From Crotophaga sulcirostris (lineage: Eukaryota; Chordata; Aves; Cuculiformes; Crotophagidae), in contig VYZB01000330.1 of NCBI GenBank assembly GCA_013397455.1, positions 771,137-835,136 of the forward strand: a DNA stretch of 64,000 nucleotides. The letters are read 5' to 3'. The position numbers and the translations under genes are program-made. Positions 1 to 12,200 of the stretch are shown here, one piece after another; within the stretch, counting starts at the first letter, position 1; each line of letters begins with the position of its first letter. Below the pieces are notes generated by a model, which saw nothing but the letters and a program-made list of their open reading frames with translations, made no database searches and had not been told where the DNA came from.

Positions 1-57
1 GTAGGGCTTGTGCTCCAGCCCTTTCACCATCTTTGTTGCCCTCCTCTGTCCCTAAAT
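1..57 (-). repeat. CR1 LINE fragment, cut by the window edge
   Basis: The sequence GTGCTCCAGCCCTTTCACC and the following CCTCCTCTG match the internal 3' region of CR1 read in reverse complement. It is truncated by the window start. Confidence 0.75.
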
Positions 58-3000
58 ACTGAAGTGCAACTTTGTGCTGGGTTTAATCTTTTCCAAGAAA
101 AGATGTGATCTTGTTCTCACCCTTCCCTTGCATCTGCTCACACAGGCAGAAGCAGAGTTTGAGATTACTGTTGGGGAGGACAAACTAGAAAACAAGATTA
201 ATTAGCCTTTCAGTGGCTTTGCAAAAGGAGTCCCTCGTAAAACCGCATAACCTCTAGATTCTGTGCAAGAGACCTGGTGACAGTCTCTAGTGGAAGCAGC
301 CCTCAGTTAAACTAAATTAAACACAACACAGAACCGTACTCTAAGTCAATTTTGCCTATTTTCTGTCCCCTGCAAAACTGCTTCTTTTGCTACTGAATTA
401 GCTACTGCTTACCCAAACTGCACTTTCTGGCAACACAATGCTATTATCAGATGCACCCCACAACAAACATGCAACTTTTGCATTATACCCACTCTGACAT
501 GTTGTATTACTTCACTGTGCAGCAGGACACAGGACTGGCTTAAGTGGAGTTCTACCTTCCTCCAGCCCCATGGCTACATCCCTGGCTGTTCCAGTATATG
601 AACTGGTGCCATTTAGCAGATGGGTACACACACCTGCCTGAGAGAATTCATCTGAGGAGGTACAAGAAAGATGAAACAAAGCTTTCCACCACCACCCCAG
701 CTAATTTTGAACATAGAACAGTTCCTCCCAACACTGCTTATGCTTTCACTTCTGCCAACTTTTCCCTCTCCCATCTGCAATACTCAAGCTACTGTTTAGG
801 CCTTACTGAAACCTAAAAGATTCACAAAGGTAAAATATAAGAAACAAAAACTAGCTTTTGTTTTGCTGCTCTGATTATACCCACCTCAGAGCAACGGTCC
901 TGCTATAAAGAACATAAACACAGACAGCAATATTATTTGTAACAGGGTAATCTTGTGGGCAAGGTAAACAAATCTAACTTGGAATCTAAATGAAGTTTTA
1001 CTACGAGCCATACCAGCATCACATCATCATAGCTTGAGTAGACCAGATGATTTTAAGATTCCAACTGATATCTTGAAGATAATGTGTATCTCAAAACACT
1101 GAATCCTTTTAATATTAGTTAACAAAAGCTATGATATGTAGCAGAAAACACTTTAGAAGGCAAGAAAAATTATGCAAATGGCTCATGGTGAGAACCCCAT
1201 GTACAACTCTACAGTTCCCTGATGGAGGAAAGAACAGTTGAGTGCAGAGTTCTTCAGTTTAAGGAAAAGACATTTTTAAGCCCCTTGGGGAATTCTGGGG
1301 TGTGGGGGGAATACAGTAAGGTCTGGGACAGCAGTGCTGCTTGTTCCTTTTCATGTTAAATGGAGTCTTTCAGGGTATCTGGCTTGCTTCAGGGCAAGAA
1401 AGTAGCCATGAAGTGCTGTAGAGGGAGAATGCAGGCTGTGAAACCCCTCCTGCTTAGTGCTGGTAAATCGGTCTGGCTGAAAGATTCTTGCTCTGCAGCA
1501 GAATTCTTTGTATCTTCCTAAGACTATGAAATTCCAGCCCATTAAGTGTTTTTATTCTGTGAAGTTGCTGGAAGCAGGTCTGGCCTTGACTCTCTGAAGG
1601 AGTTGAAATAAGTAAGTGTTTTTATAGCAGCTTGTTTTGCAATCAGCCACCAAGCATCTGAGACAGATCTATTTATTATTTAGAAGCGTTGATCAAGCTC
1701 CAAGTCTGACACATAATAATACATACATATTTTTAAACAGAAGCTAGGACAGAAAAACAACAGCATGCTTAGGCCAGAACTAGTAGAAAATCAGCTTCTA
1801 CAATTAATTTGATGTATGTTTATCCTGAAGAATGACTTGGTGTAACAGGAAAAAGACACCGTTACTTGCTGGGTTTTAGCCAGGACAAGTCCATCTAAGC
1901 AACTGGAGAAATACTTCCAGGCATCTCTAGATGTTTGCATACCCTGAGGACTTCAAAAAAGCGTGGAGCTGTGTTTGGAAAGATCAGAAAAGCATTCAGG
2001 TCTCTATCTCTTGGGGCAGTCTGTCCCTTCTCATGTGTTGGATACCTGCGCTCATAAAAGTGACAGAATTTTAGCTATTGGCTGGAAGACCACATACAGC
2101 TGGTGAGAGCAGTTCTGAAGTCACCCAGAGGAATTGCTGACACTGGGAACAGCAAACTGGCTCCAGACAAGGATACGTAGCTGGGATTTCTTGTGGAAAA
2201 AAGTAAAATATCTGGTAGAAAAAAATCCTAATTACTATGACTACCAGATACCAAAAAGTGCCAAACAACTCTGAGCTTTGTCAGTTGTTACAGCGGTAGA
2301 TGTTCTTGTTTAGAAGCAACATCACCACTTACACAAAGCACTGGCAGCTGTACAGGAGGGTAAGCACTCACCTACATGCCTGTCAGAAAATCTTTCCAGC
2401 AATTTAAGATATACATAACCAGTACCAATTACACAATATATTTTCAAATTATTCATATTTGATCCAGAGTCACCTTTTAGGGCTACCAAGGTTAGACTGT
2501 CAAAAAACCCAGCTGTGTAGCAATGTCAAGGTAAGAAAACTACAGTAATAAAGAAGCAGCAGCTTTAGAAAGCCAAGAGAGGTAACAGAGAACCTGATGC
2601 AGGAATGCCTGACATATCTTAGTACTGGAGAAGTGACTAACTTTAAACAGTAAAGCAAGAGTTACTCTTTCAATAAAAATACTTATTTCTGCTGATGATA
2701 CCAAATACTGCAGAATACATTTCAAGCCCAGTCCTGAGCAGTGTCACCAGGACAGCCAGAAGTATCCACTTTCTGAGGCAATACACTGGCCCTTCCCTTT
2801 ACTGCAGCCTAACTACACTTCTCTACAGCCTGCTGCAAAGGCAAGCATACACAACAAACATGAGAATTGGATGAAACAGCTGAAGTTTCATCCTCATACA
2901 CGACCCCAGTCCTCTTTGAAGCATATATATATTTAAAACCCCTCAATATGTTTTGCCAATAATTTCAATTAAAAATTAGCCACAAGTTGTTAGTTCAAAC

Positions 3001-3166
3001 AAGTTTATCCATATCATGGATAAATAAATTTTTCCATTAGAAAAGCTTCTCCTTTGTATGGCTGTTTCCTCCCACCAGTATTTACTTCTTGCCTTTTGAG
3101 CTTGTTGTGATTCGGAGATAAGATCCGTGAACATGAAACAGTCACAACATAGTCTTCAGCTTGATT
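58..3166. other. SKA3 3'UTR and downstream flank
   Basis: AT-rich sequence with no exon I can recognise on either strand. Its right end must hold the SKA3 3'UTR. In human, SAP18 converges on SKA3 from this side, but I see no SAP18 coding sequence here. The short open frames show no similarity I recognise. Confidence 0.6.
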
Positions 3167-3200
3167 TCAGATCTTTGTCTTTAAGCATCCAGAATATCCT
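3167..3200 (-). CDS. SKA3: SKA3 terminal coding exon 9 (residues 458-468 and stop)
   Basis: After acceptor ATATTTTCAG the frame reads [11 protein letters not shown] and then TGA at 3169-3167. This places 11 residues after the KEN motif that ends the human protein. It is chosen because the acceptor is strong and the phase fits. The 3'UTR continues toward lower coordinates, but I could not fix its end: no minus-strand AATAAA occurs in 2940-3166, only a GATAAA variant near 3003-3008. Confidence 0.7.
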
Positions 3201-6200
3201 CTGAAAATATATCCAGAAGAGTTCATTAATTTATTGCCTGAATCATATTTTGAATTAGCAGCAGACAAACATTGAAAACTTTTTTTTATTATCTTGAAAG
3301 AAAAAAAGAAAGGGCCAGCTAAAGTAAGAGCTTTGCTCTATGTGATTACTCAAATGGACTCCAGCTCCAAGTATATTAATATACCTACTTTTATGAATCT
3401 CATTCTGGGTCACTTCAATTATTATTTGACTCCATACATGTTCCTCATGCCTCTTCCCTAAATGATCTGTACTGACCCCAAGTTTAACAGAATCAATAAG
3501 TGCAACATACATTACATTGAGTCAGGAATATCTACGCTTGAACAAGTTGTCACAAAAACTTCTTTGTATTCAACTCAATTGAGTTCTTTTTAAAGCTATT
3601 ATTCCATTGTTCAAAGATTACTTATACTTATTATAGACTAATTTCTTCTGGCTTTGCATTTCAAAGAACTTTGTCTTTGCCAAAACAACTGAAATTTGTC
3701 ATGGCATTGTATGTAGTTTTCTCCAATTCCTTAAGTTTGATTGCTTAAATCTACTCAGAAAAAAGCATTCACCAGTCATTTGATTGCTGTAAAGCAAAAC
3801 TTACCTATACATAAAACAGTGGAACTGTACCTTAGTTTACTTTTATTAAAGTTGGGAGGATCTAAACATACAATAAATTATAATATTTGTTCTCTACAAT
3901 AAATGCAGTCAGATAAGATGTCAAAGAAGAGTTAAGTCAGAGCAACAAGAACTATTTTGGTACCTGAAGAGCAAGCAGCTGCATGAATTTCTAAGTGTGT
4001 TAAAGCATCATTGTAGCTCCTCCAAATTAAATTACTTAGCCAAATTAGTAAAATTTAATCATACCTGTTCTCTTTGTCACAGTAATCAGTGAAATCGCTT
4101 TCATATCTTGTAGCGTTTCCTCCCTTGTTCTCCATTTCCTTGGCTTTAGAAGAGCCTGTGCTATGATTATACTTGGACAGAATCTACAGGAAACATGAAA
4201 AGGGAATAAAATCTAAGAACTCAAGAGGATTACAGTTTATACATTTTAATAAGTAGCAGAGAACTCTTTTTGAAGAACAAAATTTGATAAATCTAAGCCC
4301 TTTTAATTTTTCTAATTTGATATTAAAACTATTTAGAAAAAAAGGTATATTAACTAACCTGTAGAACATCATCTGGTATCCTTGTTATTTCTGGAGGTGG
4401 AGGAGTATCAAGTAACTGGTCATAGTGTTTTATTTTGGGAGGAGAAGGGTCTCCAAAACGTTTAAGATACTCATCAGAGCTCACATCAAAAGGAATGCTC
4501 TCTCCTATGTGGTGTTTATCTGTTGCCCCACTCTTTGGCACTGACTCAATCTCTTCCCCCTGCTTTACCTCCTGCAAAAGAGATATTAAATGCCTTCAGA
4601 TATTAAAAGCCTACTTGTCTTAGGTAAAGCATTTACTAAACATTCATACAAAATTACCATTAGAAAGATATTCTACAATGATACAGGAAAAAGTAGTACT
4701 GGGAAAGAATCCCAAACTGATATCTGAAAACCTGCTTATGGTAAAAAGTGTGTGAAAATGTCCATAATAGCTATTTACTACTACCTTAGCTTCTGGTTTT
4801 AGCCACTTTGCTTCAAATTTTGGCACCTGTGGTGTTTCTGTATGACTGGGAATAGGCAGTTCATTTGCCTCTGGTGACTTTGTTAATACTCTGTCATTTG
4901 TTCTGGAAGAGGTTTTCACAACAGGAGTACAGAACACGCATGGAGAAGCCATCCAGTCAGCTGCTGAAATTCAAGGGGGGTGAGAAGAGAGGAAGAGATA
5001 AAAATAAAACTAAATACAAACACACACACACACTCACATATATAAATATTATCAGTTCCAGCGCCTCAGTTTAGTTTTCTAAGCTTATTAGCTGTTCATA
5101 GATTTATATATTCTAAAACACCTGTATCATTTTAGCTAATATTTTTAGTATAAAGAACCATTCAAATTACAGAATTCCATAGAAGTAGTAAATGAAAATA
5201 AAAGTAATAAATCCAGGTCCACAACTGAAAAAAATTGAAAAAGCCCAGCTTAAAACAATATAGTTTTAACTGCTCATATATTGACCTGTCACTATGTTTG
5301 TCCAAGTTCTTCACATATATAACTCTCAAAGCAGTTCTAACACTACTCTTGAAAGATCAAAGTTACTGTCTCAATAGCCACTTTTAAAGCAGATTTTTTC
5401 CTATCTTTAAACAGATCTAATGGGTATTTTCAGAAAAAAAGACTAAGTTGGCAAAATGGTATTTTTATTTCAAATAAGGATTTGAAGGATTTATTTCAAA
5501 TAAGGCAGTAAGAAAATGATGGATCTCTTTCCATAATTCTGGATGGATATGACTAGAAGAATGATCAAAGATTTATCCTGAAGTGAAGAACTTTCCCATA
5601 GAATCCACAAACATTTAATTTCCTAGACATTACTACTCATACAATGACTAGGCCTAAATTAGCTATATTTAACAAGAAATGCAGTTTAAGTTTACTGTGT
5701 GTTTACAAAACCTTATGTAAAAAATGCACGTGTATATTTCACATATTTTTAACTTACCATTCTTAGATGCCACTTTTGGTTTTGGCCTAGGAGTAACCAT
5801 GGTTTCCTTGGATGGAATTTTTGATACATTCACTTTGTGATCATCTTTTTTAACAGACCTGAAAAACAAACCCCTCGATTAGCTCTCAAGTATTATGAAG
5901 AAATCACAATTAAAGGAATACAGTCAACTTGATCACTTTTCTAGTATTCGTTAATCAACATTCAAGTCAATAATTCATTTCCTCAAAGACAATTTTTTCA
6001 TAGATTTTTCATCTGTGGTTCTACTGCAGCAGTGTGTAGCATACAAATGTTCAGTCCCTCCATAAATTATCAAATACACTGAGGTTTCAATCGAAGGCAT
6101 AAAAAAAATCCATCAAGAAACAAACAAACCAACCATGTCCAGGGTAGGATCAATTTTTTTTTTGTCCCAGATGATCAGCTCTGTGTTAGGAGTACAGTTG

Positions 6201-9200
6201 CTGTTATTTTGAATTGCCTGTTGCCTACAAAATTCTAAACAAGAGGAAATCTTTTTGGCTCTTAACCTACTAATGCCATTGTAAATGCTAAAAGATTTTT
6301 AATTCAATTTTCAAGTTTGAATAAGACCACTTATGTTAATCACTAGCTGACTTCAGAGTGAAAAGCCATTTAATATCAATTCCACAAAAGTGGAATTTAA
6401 AAAATTCTTTGTTCATATCCAAGCTATTCTAGTGGAAGAAGGGTGCAGGCAGTTAAGAAACAATACCAGATAAAAAGTCGAAGCTTATCTAAACTTCACG
6501 TGAAAGCGTGTCTCCAAGAAAATGATTTTAAATATTTAGAAAATTATCTTAACTATGAGAACCAGATATAGAGCTTCTCTACAAAAAGCTTAAGCTTAAA
6601 AAAATCCATTTGAGGCAGTATATTTTACTTAGAAGAACATATGTTAAATTTTGAGTTTAAAAAAAGTAATTTTTCAAGTCAGTTTTGCCTTGGAAGTATT
6701 CTAGATACCTAAAACCATATGATTTTTAGTTTTACAATGGAGAAGAACAAGTATAACAAACAATATTGTTCAGACACTTTTCCTATTTTTTTTTCTCTTT
6801 TTCTTTCCTAATTACTCTGGGGTTTTGTTTTGTAGTAGGTGCAACAAATATTATTCTTTTTACCTGCTTCTACACTGAAAACCTGAAAAACAAAGTTGGA
6901 AGAGTTGATGTCTACTAAATATTTTTAAAAGCTTTAAGATGATTTTTTTAAAGTATTTTCCACACAATGCACATCTGCTAGACAGATTTCAGGTATGTAC
7001 AAGACCTGGCTGGCAAAAGCAAGGGGTATGAAAGGATAGGGTTGTCTCCAAGGAAGTCGGAATTATCTGGTTTTGTACCTGAAAATGAGAGGTATAAAGG
7101 CTACCTCATTTGTAATAGTTTTTTTCTTATCTGGTCCTCAGGGAAGAGATTCTGCCCATTATGCAATGTAAAATTATCTTTGTTTTATTAATTTTGGTTT
7201 TGAATTTGCTGGCTTTGTGTTGGGCCCATTTAACACGCTGAGTCCTCTCACCTTGAGGTGAGATGAGTGCTTTTGAGAGGTAACAAGTCGTTTAACTATT
7301 CCAACATTTCTTACCAAACCACAAGCTAATTCTAACTTAGTGATATAGAACAAACAAAACAAGTAAGCTAAAAGACAAACATTTTAACTCTAATGATTTA
7401 ACGTCAAGACCTCTCACATACGCCACCAATTTTGAACCCACGTGCAGCTTTAACTTTAGTCACAATTAGTGTGTCCCCAGCTGTTTTGGTCACTAATAAC
7501 GATGATTACAGTTGGACTCTATGATCTCAAAGGTCTTTTTCAACCAGGCGATTCTATGATGTGTTAAAGAGCAATAGTGCTATAACTAACTCTATACAGA
7601 ATTTAATATAATCATTAGGACCATGGAAGACTGCTAGTGTGATTTTTTAAACATTATATATAAATATTGCTAGTGGACACTAATTACTTCACTAGAAGCC
7701 ACAGAAATACAATCTACATTTGTGAACATATCTATCCATAAATTACTTCCATAATTAAAGCTAAATATCACATTTAAAACAGTTCTCTTTAAATAGGAAA
7801 AGCAGTACAAAATCACAAAAAGTTGTACATAGCAAAAGAACTTGAATTGTGCGCTAACTGAAAGCAATTTTTTAAATAAAAAAATAATTTAAAATTTAAC
7901 TATTGCAGTAAACAGGATCTTTGGGGGAGAAAGTCATTTAAGTTGGCATAATTCTAAGAACTTTACACCTGCGCCTATATTGCAAATATCGGAGGATAAA
8001 AAAGCTGAATTATTATTGCCACTACTTTTGTTTATTAATAGATATATAAATAATATATAAATAAATAATACCATTTATTAATGATATTTATTAATATCAT
8101 TCTTGTTTTGAACAGTCCCTCTGAATACCAAATTTAGCTGCAGAACAGCAAGTTTCTTTTAAATACTGTCAGCTTTTAAAATGGAATGTGTTGCTAATAC
8201 TAACTATAAAAGCATGATCTAGCTACCTTTACATTACCTCCAAAGCAAAGAAAAATACTTTGACTGCTAATGTGTTCTACACTTCTCTGCTGCAAATTCT
8301 TTTATTTAATTTTAATCTGGACAGTGAAAACCTGGTGATGTCTTTTCAACAGAAGACTGGAACAAAAGGAGCTCACTGTAAGGGGTAGCTGGATAACATA
8401 GCAGATACTGCAAAAGGCACATGAAAAGACATGTAGAGAGCTGAATAAAGACACAGGACCAGCTGCTGGCAGATAACGTAACACCTGCTTGAAGAAAAAG
8501 TGAAGGGCACTAGCAGCAAAAAATTCATATAGCCAGAAGAAACTACAGAAAATTCAGTAGAGGAACAATCTGTACTTCAATAATTTACTCACATCTTGGT
8601 TGTCTGAGCAGTTTTATGAATAAGTGACATTGTATAATCTTCATTCAAACACATGGTATGTTCACTGATGCCAAATTGTTCAAGTTTTGGTGTTGCACAC
8701 TCATAATCGTCCATCTTTAGCGTACACTTTGGTGTTTTGGGCAAAACACATGGGGTCTGTGGTTTTGCTGGAGTCCTGTTCTTCAAATTTTCTTGATATG
8801 CCTTTGTTGCACGCTGTCCTTTCTCCACACTCCACAGCTGGGACAAGGCATGTTGTGAAAGACCAAAATCAGAAAGCTGGGGGTCACTCAGTGGGTCTTT
8901 GGGCACCGGTGACTTCTCAGTACATGCAGGAAGATGAGGTGCATCACCTGACTTTTCTTCATCAGATTTATTTTGGGCATTCTCTGTCAAATCACTTTCA
9001 ACTTCTTTTTCTTCCTCTTCTGTTGGAGAAAAGTAATTATAAAAAATTGTTTGTCAGAAATTTCTGTTTTAAGAATTTATAAAATGATACTTGTTCCCAA
9101 TTCAAAATTTTTTATTTGTTATTGTAAAAAAAAAAAGATTTCTGCTTTCATTTTAAAGCACTGAACTGAAAGCTACAACAGATATCAAAAGCCCATGTCA

Positions 9201-12200
9201 GGCTAAGCTATATTTATATCACTCATTTACTGAATTTTACTCTATTGGTAAATATTATAGGAAAAATGAAACAAATATTTTTACCTAAGTGTGAAAGATA
9301 CAACTGCTTCCCATGTGTCACCTAATTCCCATATGTTCTTCTCTTGTCCCATTTTTGCTGCAGAGCACATTATTTTAACATTTTCTTGATGGTGATTTAA
9401 GGTAATGGAATCATCACATATGAATACAAACTAACTTAGATACATCTACAACAGTTTCTCATGCATAAGAAGATGAAGCAGCATAATTCTCTGGGTTGTT
9501 AAAATAGGTTTACTAACATGTTTTCTGAGCATAACTGCTACTGGAGAAAAAAACCAAAACACAGGCCACCTTAAAAGCATGCCATGAGGTCAAACTCTAC
9601 ATTTTTGTATTTTGGTTTATTCTTACAGCAGCAATCACAACAGAAACTTTTACCCTCTGGATATTATTATAAAGCAAATATGGATGTACTTGGTCTCTTA
9701 GTTAATAGAAACATACACAAAGCTAAAGAGAAACAATTTAGAAAATTACATTTGTCTTCACATATTGTATTGTCAAGAAATATTACCTGCAGAGTCTTTG
9801 CCAGGCGGTTCGTAGCCATGTTTCTGGAACAGTTCTCTTATTTTTCCAAGACCTGTTGCATTTCTTTGCGTCAATATTTCACTTGCCTTCAAAAAATCAC
9901 GAACTTCTTGTTTTTCCGAGCGACTCTTACGAAGAGTAGCATTAAGATCTTCCTTTGTGGATGCAGGTGGGAGGGAAACACAAAAGCATTGGTTTTCAAA
10001 TCGCCACAGGGTAGTTGTTTACAGATGAAGTATTTTTGGGAATAAATATTGAACTTCAATTCAGATGAGGATAAGCGGTAAAACTTAGGTCCTATCTATA
10101 CCTGAAAACTAGGTTACAAAGTATCAGGAATATACAGGTCACCAGTGAACAAAAACTTACAAGAGTTAAACTAAGACTACAGTTTACAGTATGATAACTA
10201 ACTCCTAGTAACCTCTAAAACAAATACTCATGCTTTTACTCCATGAAAATACAAGATAACAATGAATTTGGACTCTTACTCCCCACGTACAAAGAATTAG
10301 TGCAGAGCAGATGGCAAACCTCAAGTTTATATCCCAGCTTTCCTCAATTATTTCTACACTTGCACATTTTTGTGGTGCGTTATTTCTTGAACAGAAGTTG
10401 GAAAAAAGAACATTCCTCACAAGCTTAACAGAATGTCTGAAGGTACTGAAACTTCTGTGAAGATTTTCTTTATTTTGCACGCTAGTCATCGACACAAACA
10501 AGCATATCAGTTCTCTAGGGAGCTGCTCCTCCAGAACCCCTTCCCCTATGCCTACACCTTGGCACAGCTACAACTTCCCTGCTACCTTTGTCCCTTTCTA
10601 ATCTGAGCAACATCAGTGACTGATTAAGCACAACATGGTCAGCCAGTCGAGGGAGGTGATTGTCCCACTCTACTCTGCACTGGTGAGACCCCACCTCGAA
10701 TATTGTGTTCAGTTTTGGGCACCACAGTATAAAAAGCACATCAAGCTACTGGAGAGTGTCCAGAGGAGGCCACAAAGCTGGTGAAGGGTCTAGAGGAGAG
10801 GCTGAAGTCACTTGGACTGTTCAGACTGTAGAAGAGGAGACTGAGGGGGGACCTCATAGCCATCTACTGTTTCCTCACAAGGGAAGGAGAAGCAGCAGGC
10901 GCTGATGTCTTCCCACTAGTGACCAATGATAGGAACAGCAGGAAGATGCGTCAGGGGAGGTTTCAGTTGGATATTAGAAAGAAGTTCTTCACCCAAAGGG
11001 CGGTGGAGGCACTAGAACAGCTCCCCAGGGAAGCAGTCATGGTGACAAGCCTGATGACATTCAAGAAGCATTTGGACAATGCCCTCAGGCAGATGGTGTG
11101 AATGTTCGGATTGGATTCGATTCTTGTGGGTCCCTTCCAACTCAAGTCACCCTATGATTCTGTGATTGCAAACTGATAAACACCACTAAATCTACTTTAA
11201 TTCACTCAAAAGATCTTGGGCATTACCTTGCCATCTACAGCCATTGTCACAGAATCACAAAATGGTTTGGGTTGGAAGGGACCTTAAAGTTTATCCAGTT
11301 TCAACTCCCTTGTTGTGGGCAGGGACAATTCCACTAGGTCAGGTGGCTCAAAGCTTCATCCCACCTGGCCTTGAACATCTCCAGGTATGGAGCATCCAAC
11401 ACTTCCCTGGGCAACCTGTGCGAATGCCTCTCCACTCTCTCAGAAAAGAATTCTTCCTGATATCTAACGTAAACCTCCCCTCTTTCAACTTAAAACCATC
11501 ACACTTTGTCCTATCACTGCACAGTTCAGAACTGCTGACTGACAAAGTTGCGTTGTGGTTTAATGATCAAAATAGAACAATAAGTTTATGGAAGAGCTCC
11601 CCTCCCAGTTTTTTCATGAAGGAAGCAAGTTAACATATTACCTTCAGAGTCTTTATTTCACAATGGAGGTCATGTAAGACTCTTATTGGAGATTCCTCTT
11701 CATAGTCTTTGATATGCATGTTCATATAAAAAGGTTTGTAAAGGAAAAAGAAGCATTAGTGTTTTAGCATTCAAGTACATTCTATATTAGAATGTAATCT
11801 CTTATATTAAAGAAGTTGGAGTTATATTAGAGAGTGTCAAGATGGAGAAAAATAAAGAGAAACCAGCTCATATCAGGTACCTTGCACAGCATGAGACTGC
11901 AAACTACACAGTACATTTAACTACACAGGCTTTCATTTTACTGTTGCAACTAATGCTGTAGAAATTAACGTACACCTGATACTGGTACAACAGGTAGGTC
12001 CCTGGGTTGTCAAGGATAATTTATACTAAATGTTTATGCTTAAAGAGCTTGAATTTGAAATAATCATAGAAATTGAAACAAGGGACATAGACATCACTTG
12101 AAAACGTATATCAACAAAATGCTGAATTCTTCTGCCTTATTTGCATGTGAGCAGTTGTTAGTATTGCTCCCTTATACAGGCAGTCATTACTTCTTTCACT

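Noticed and set aside
58..3000. SAP18 exons expected from human gene order
   Set aside because: I searched for its conserved C-terminal coding sequence on the plus strand and saw none; it probably lies left of the window.
8687..9082. 131-codon plus-strand open frame
   Set aside because: Antisense shadow of SKA3 exon 4.
9584..10045. 153-codon plus-strand open frame
   Set aside because: It overlaps SKA3 exon 3 in antisense; the minus strand carries the conserved protein with proper splice sites.
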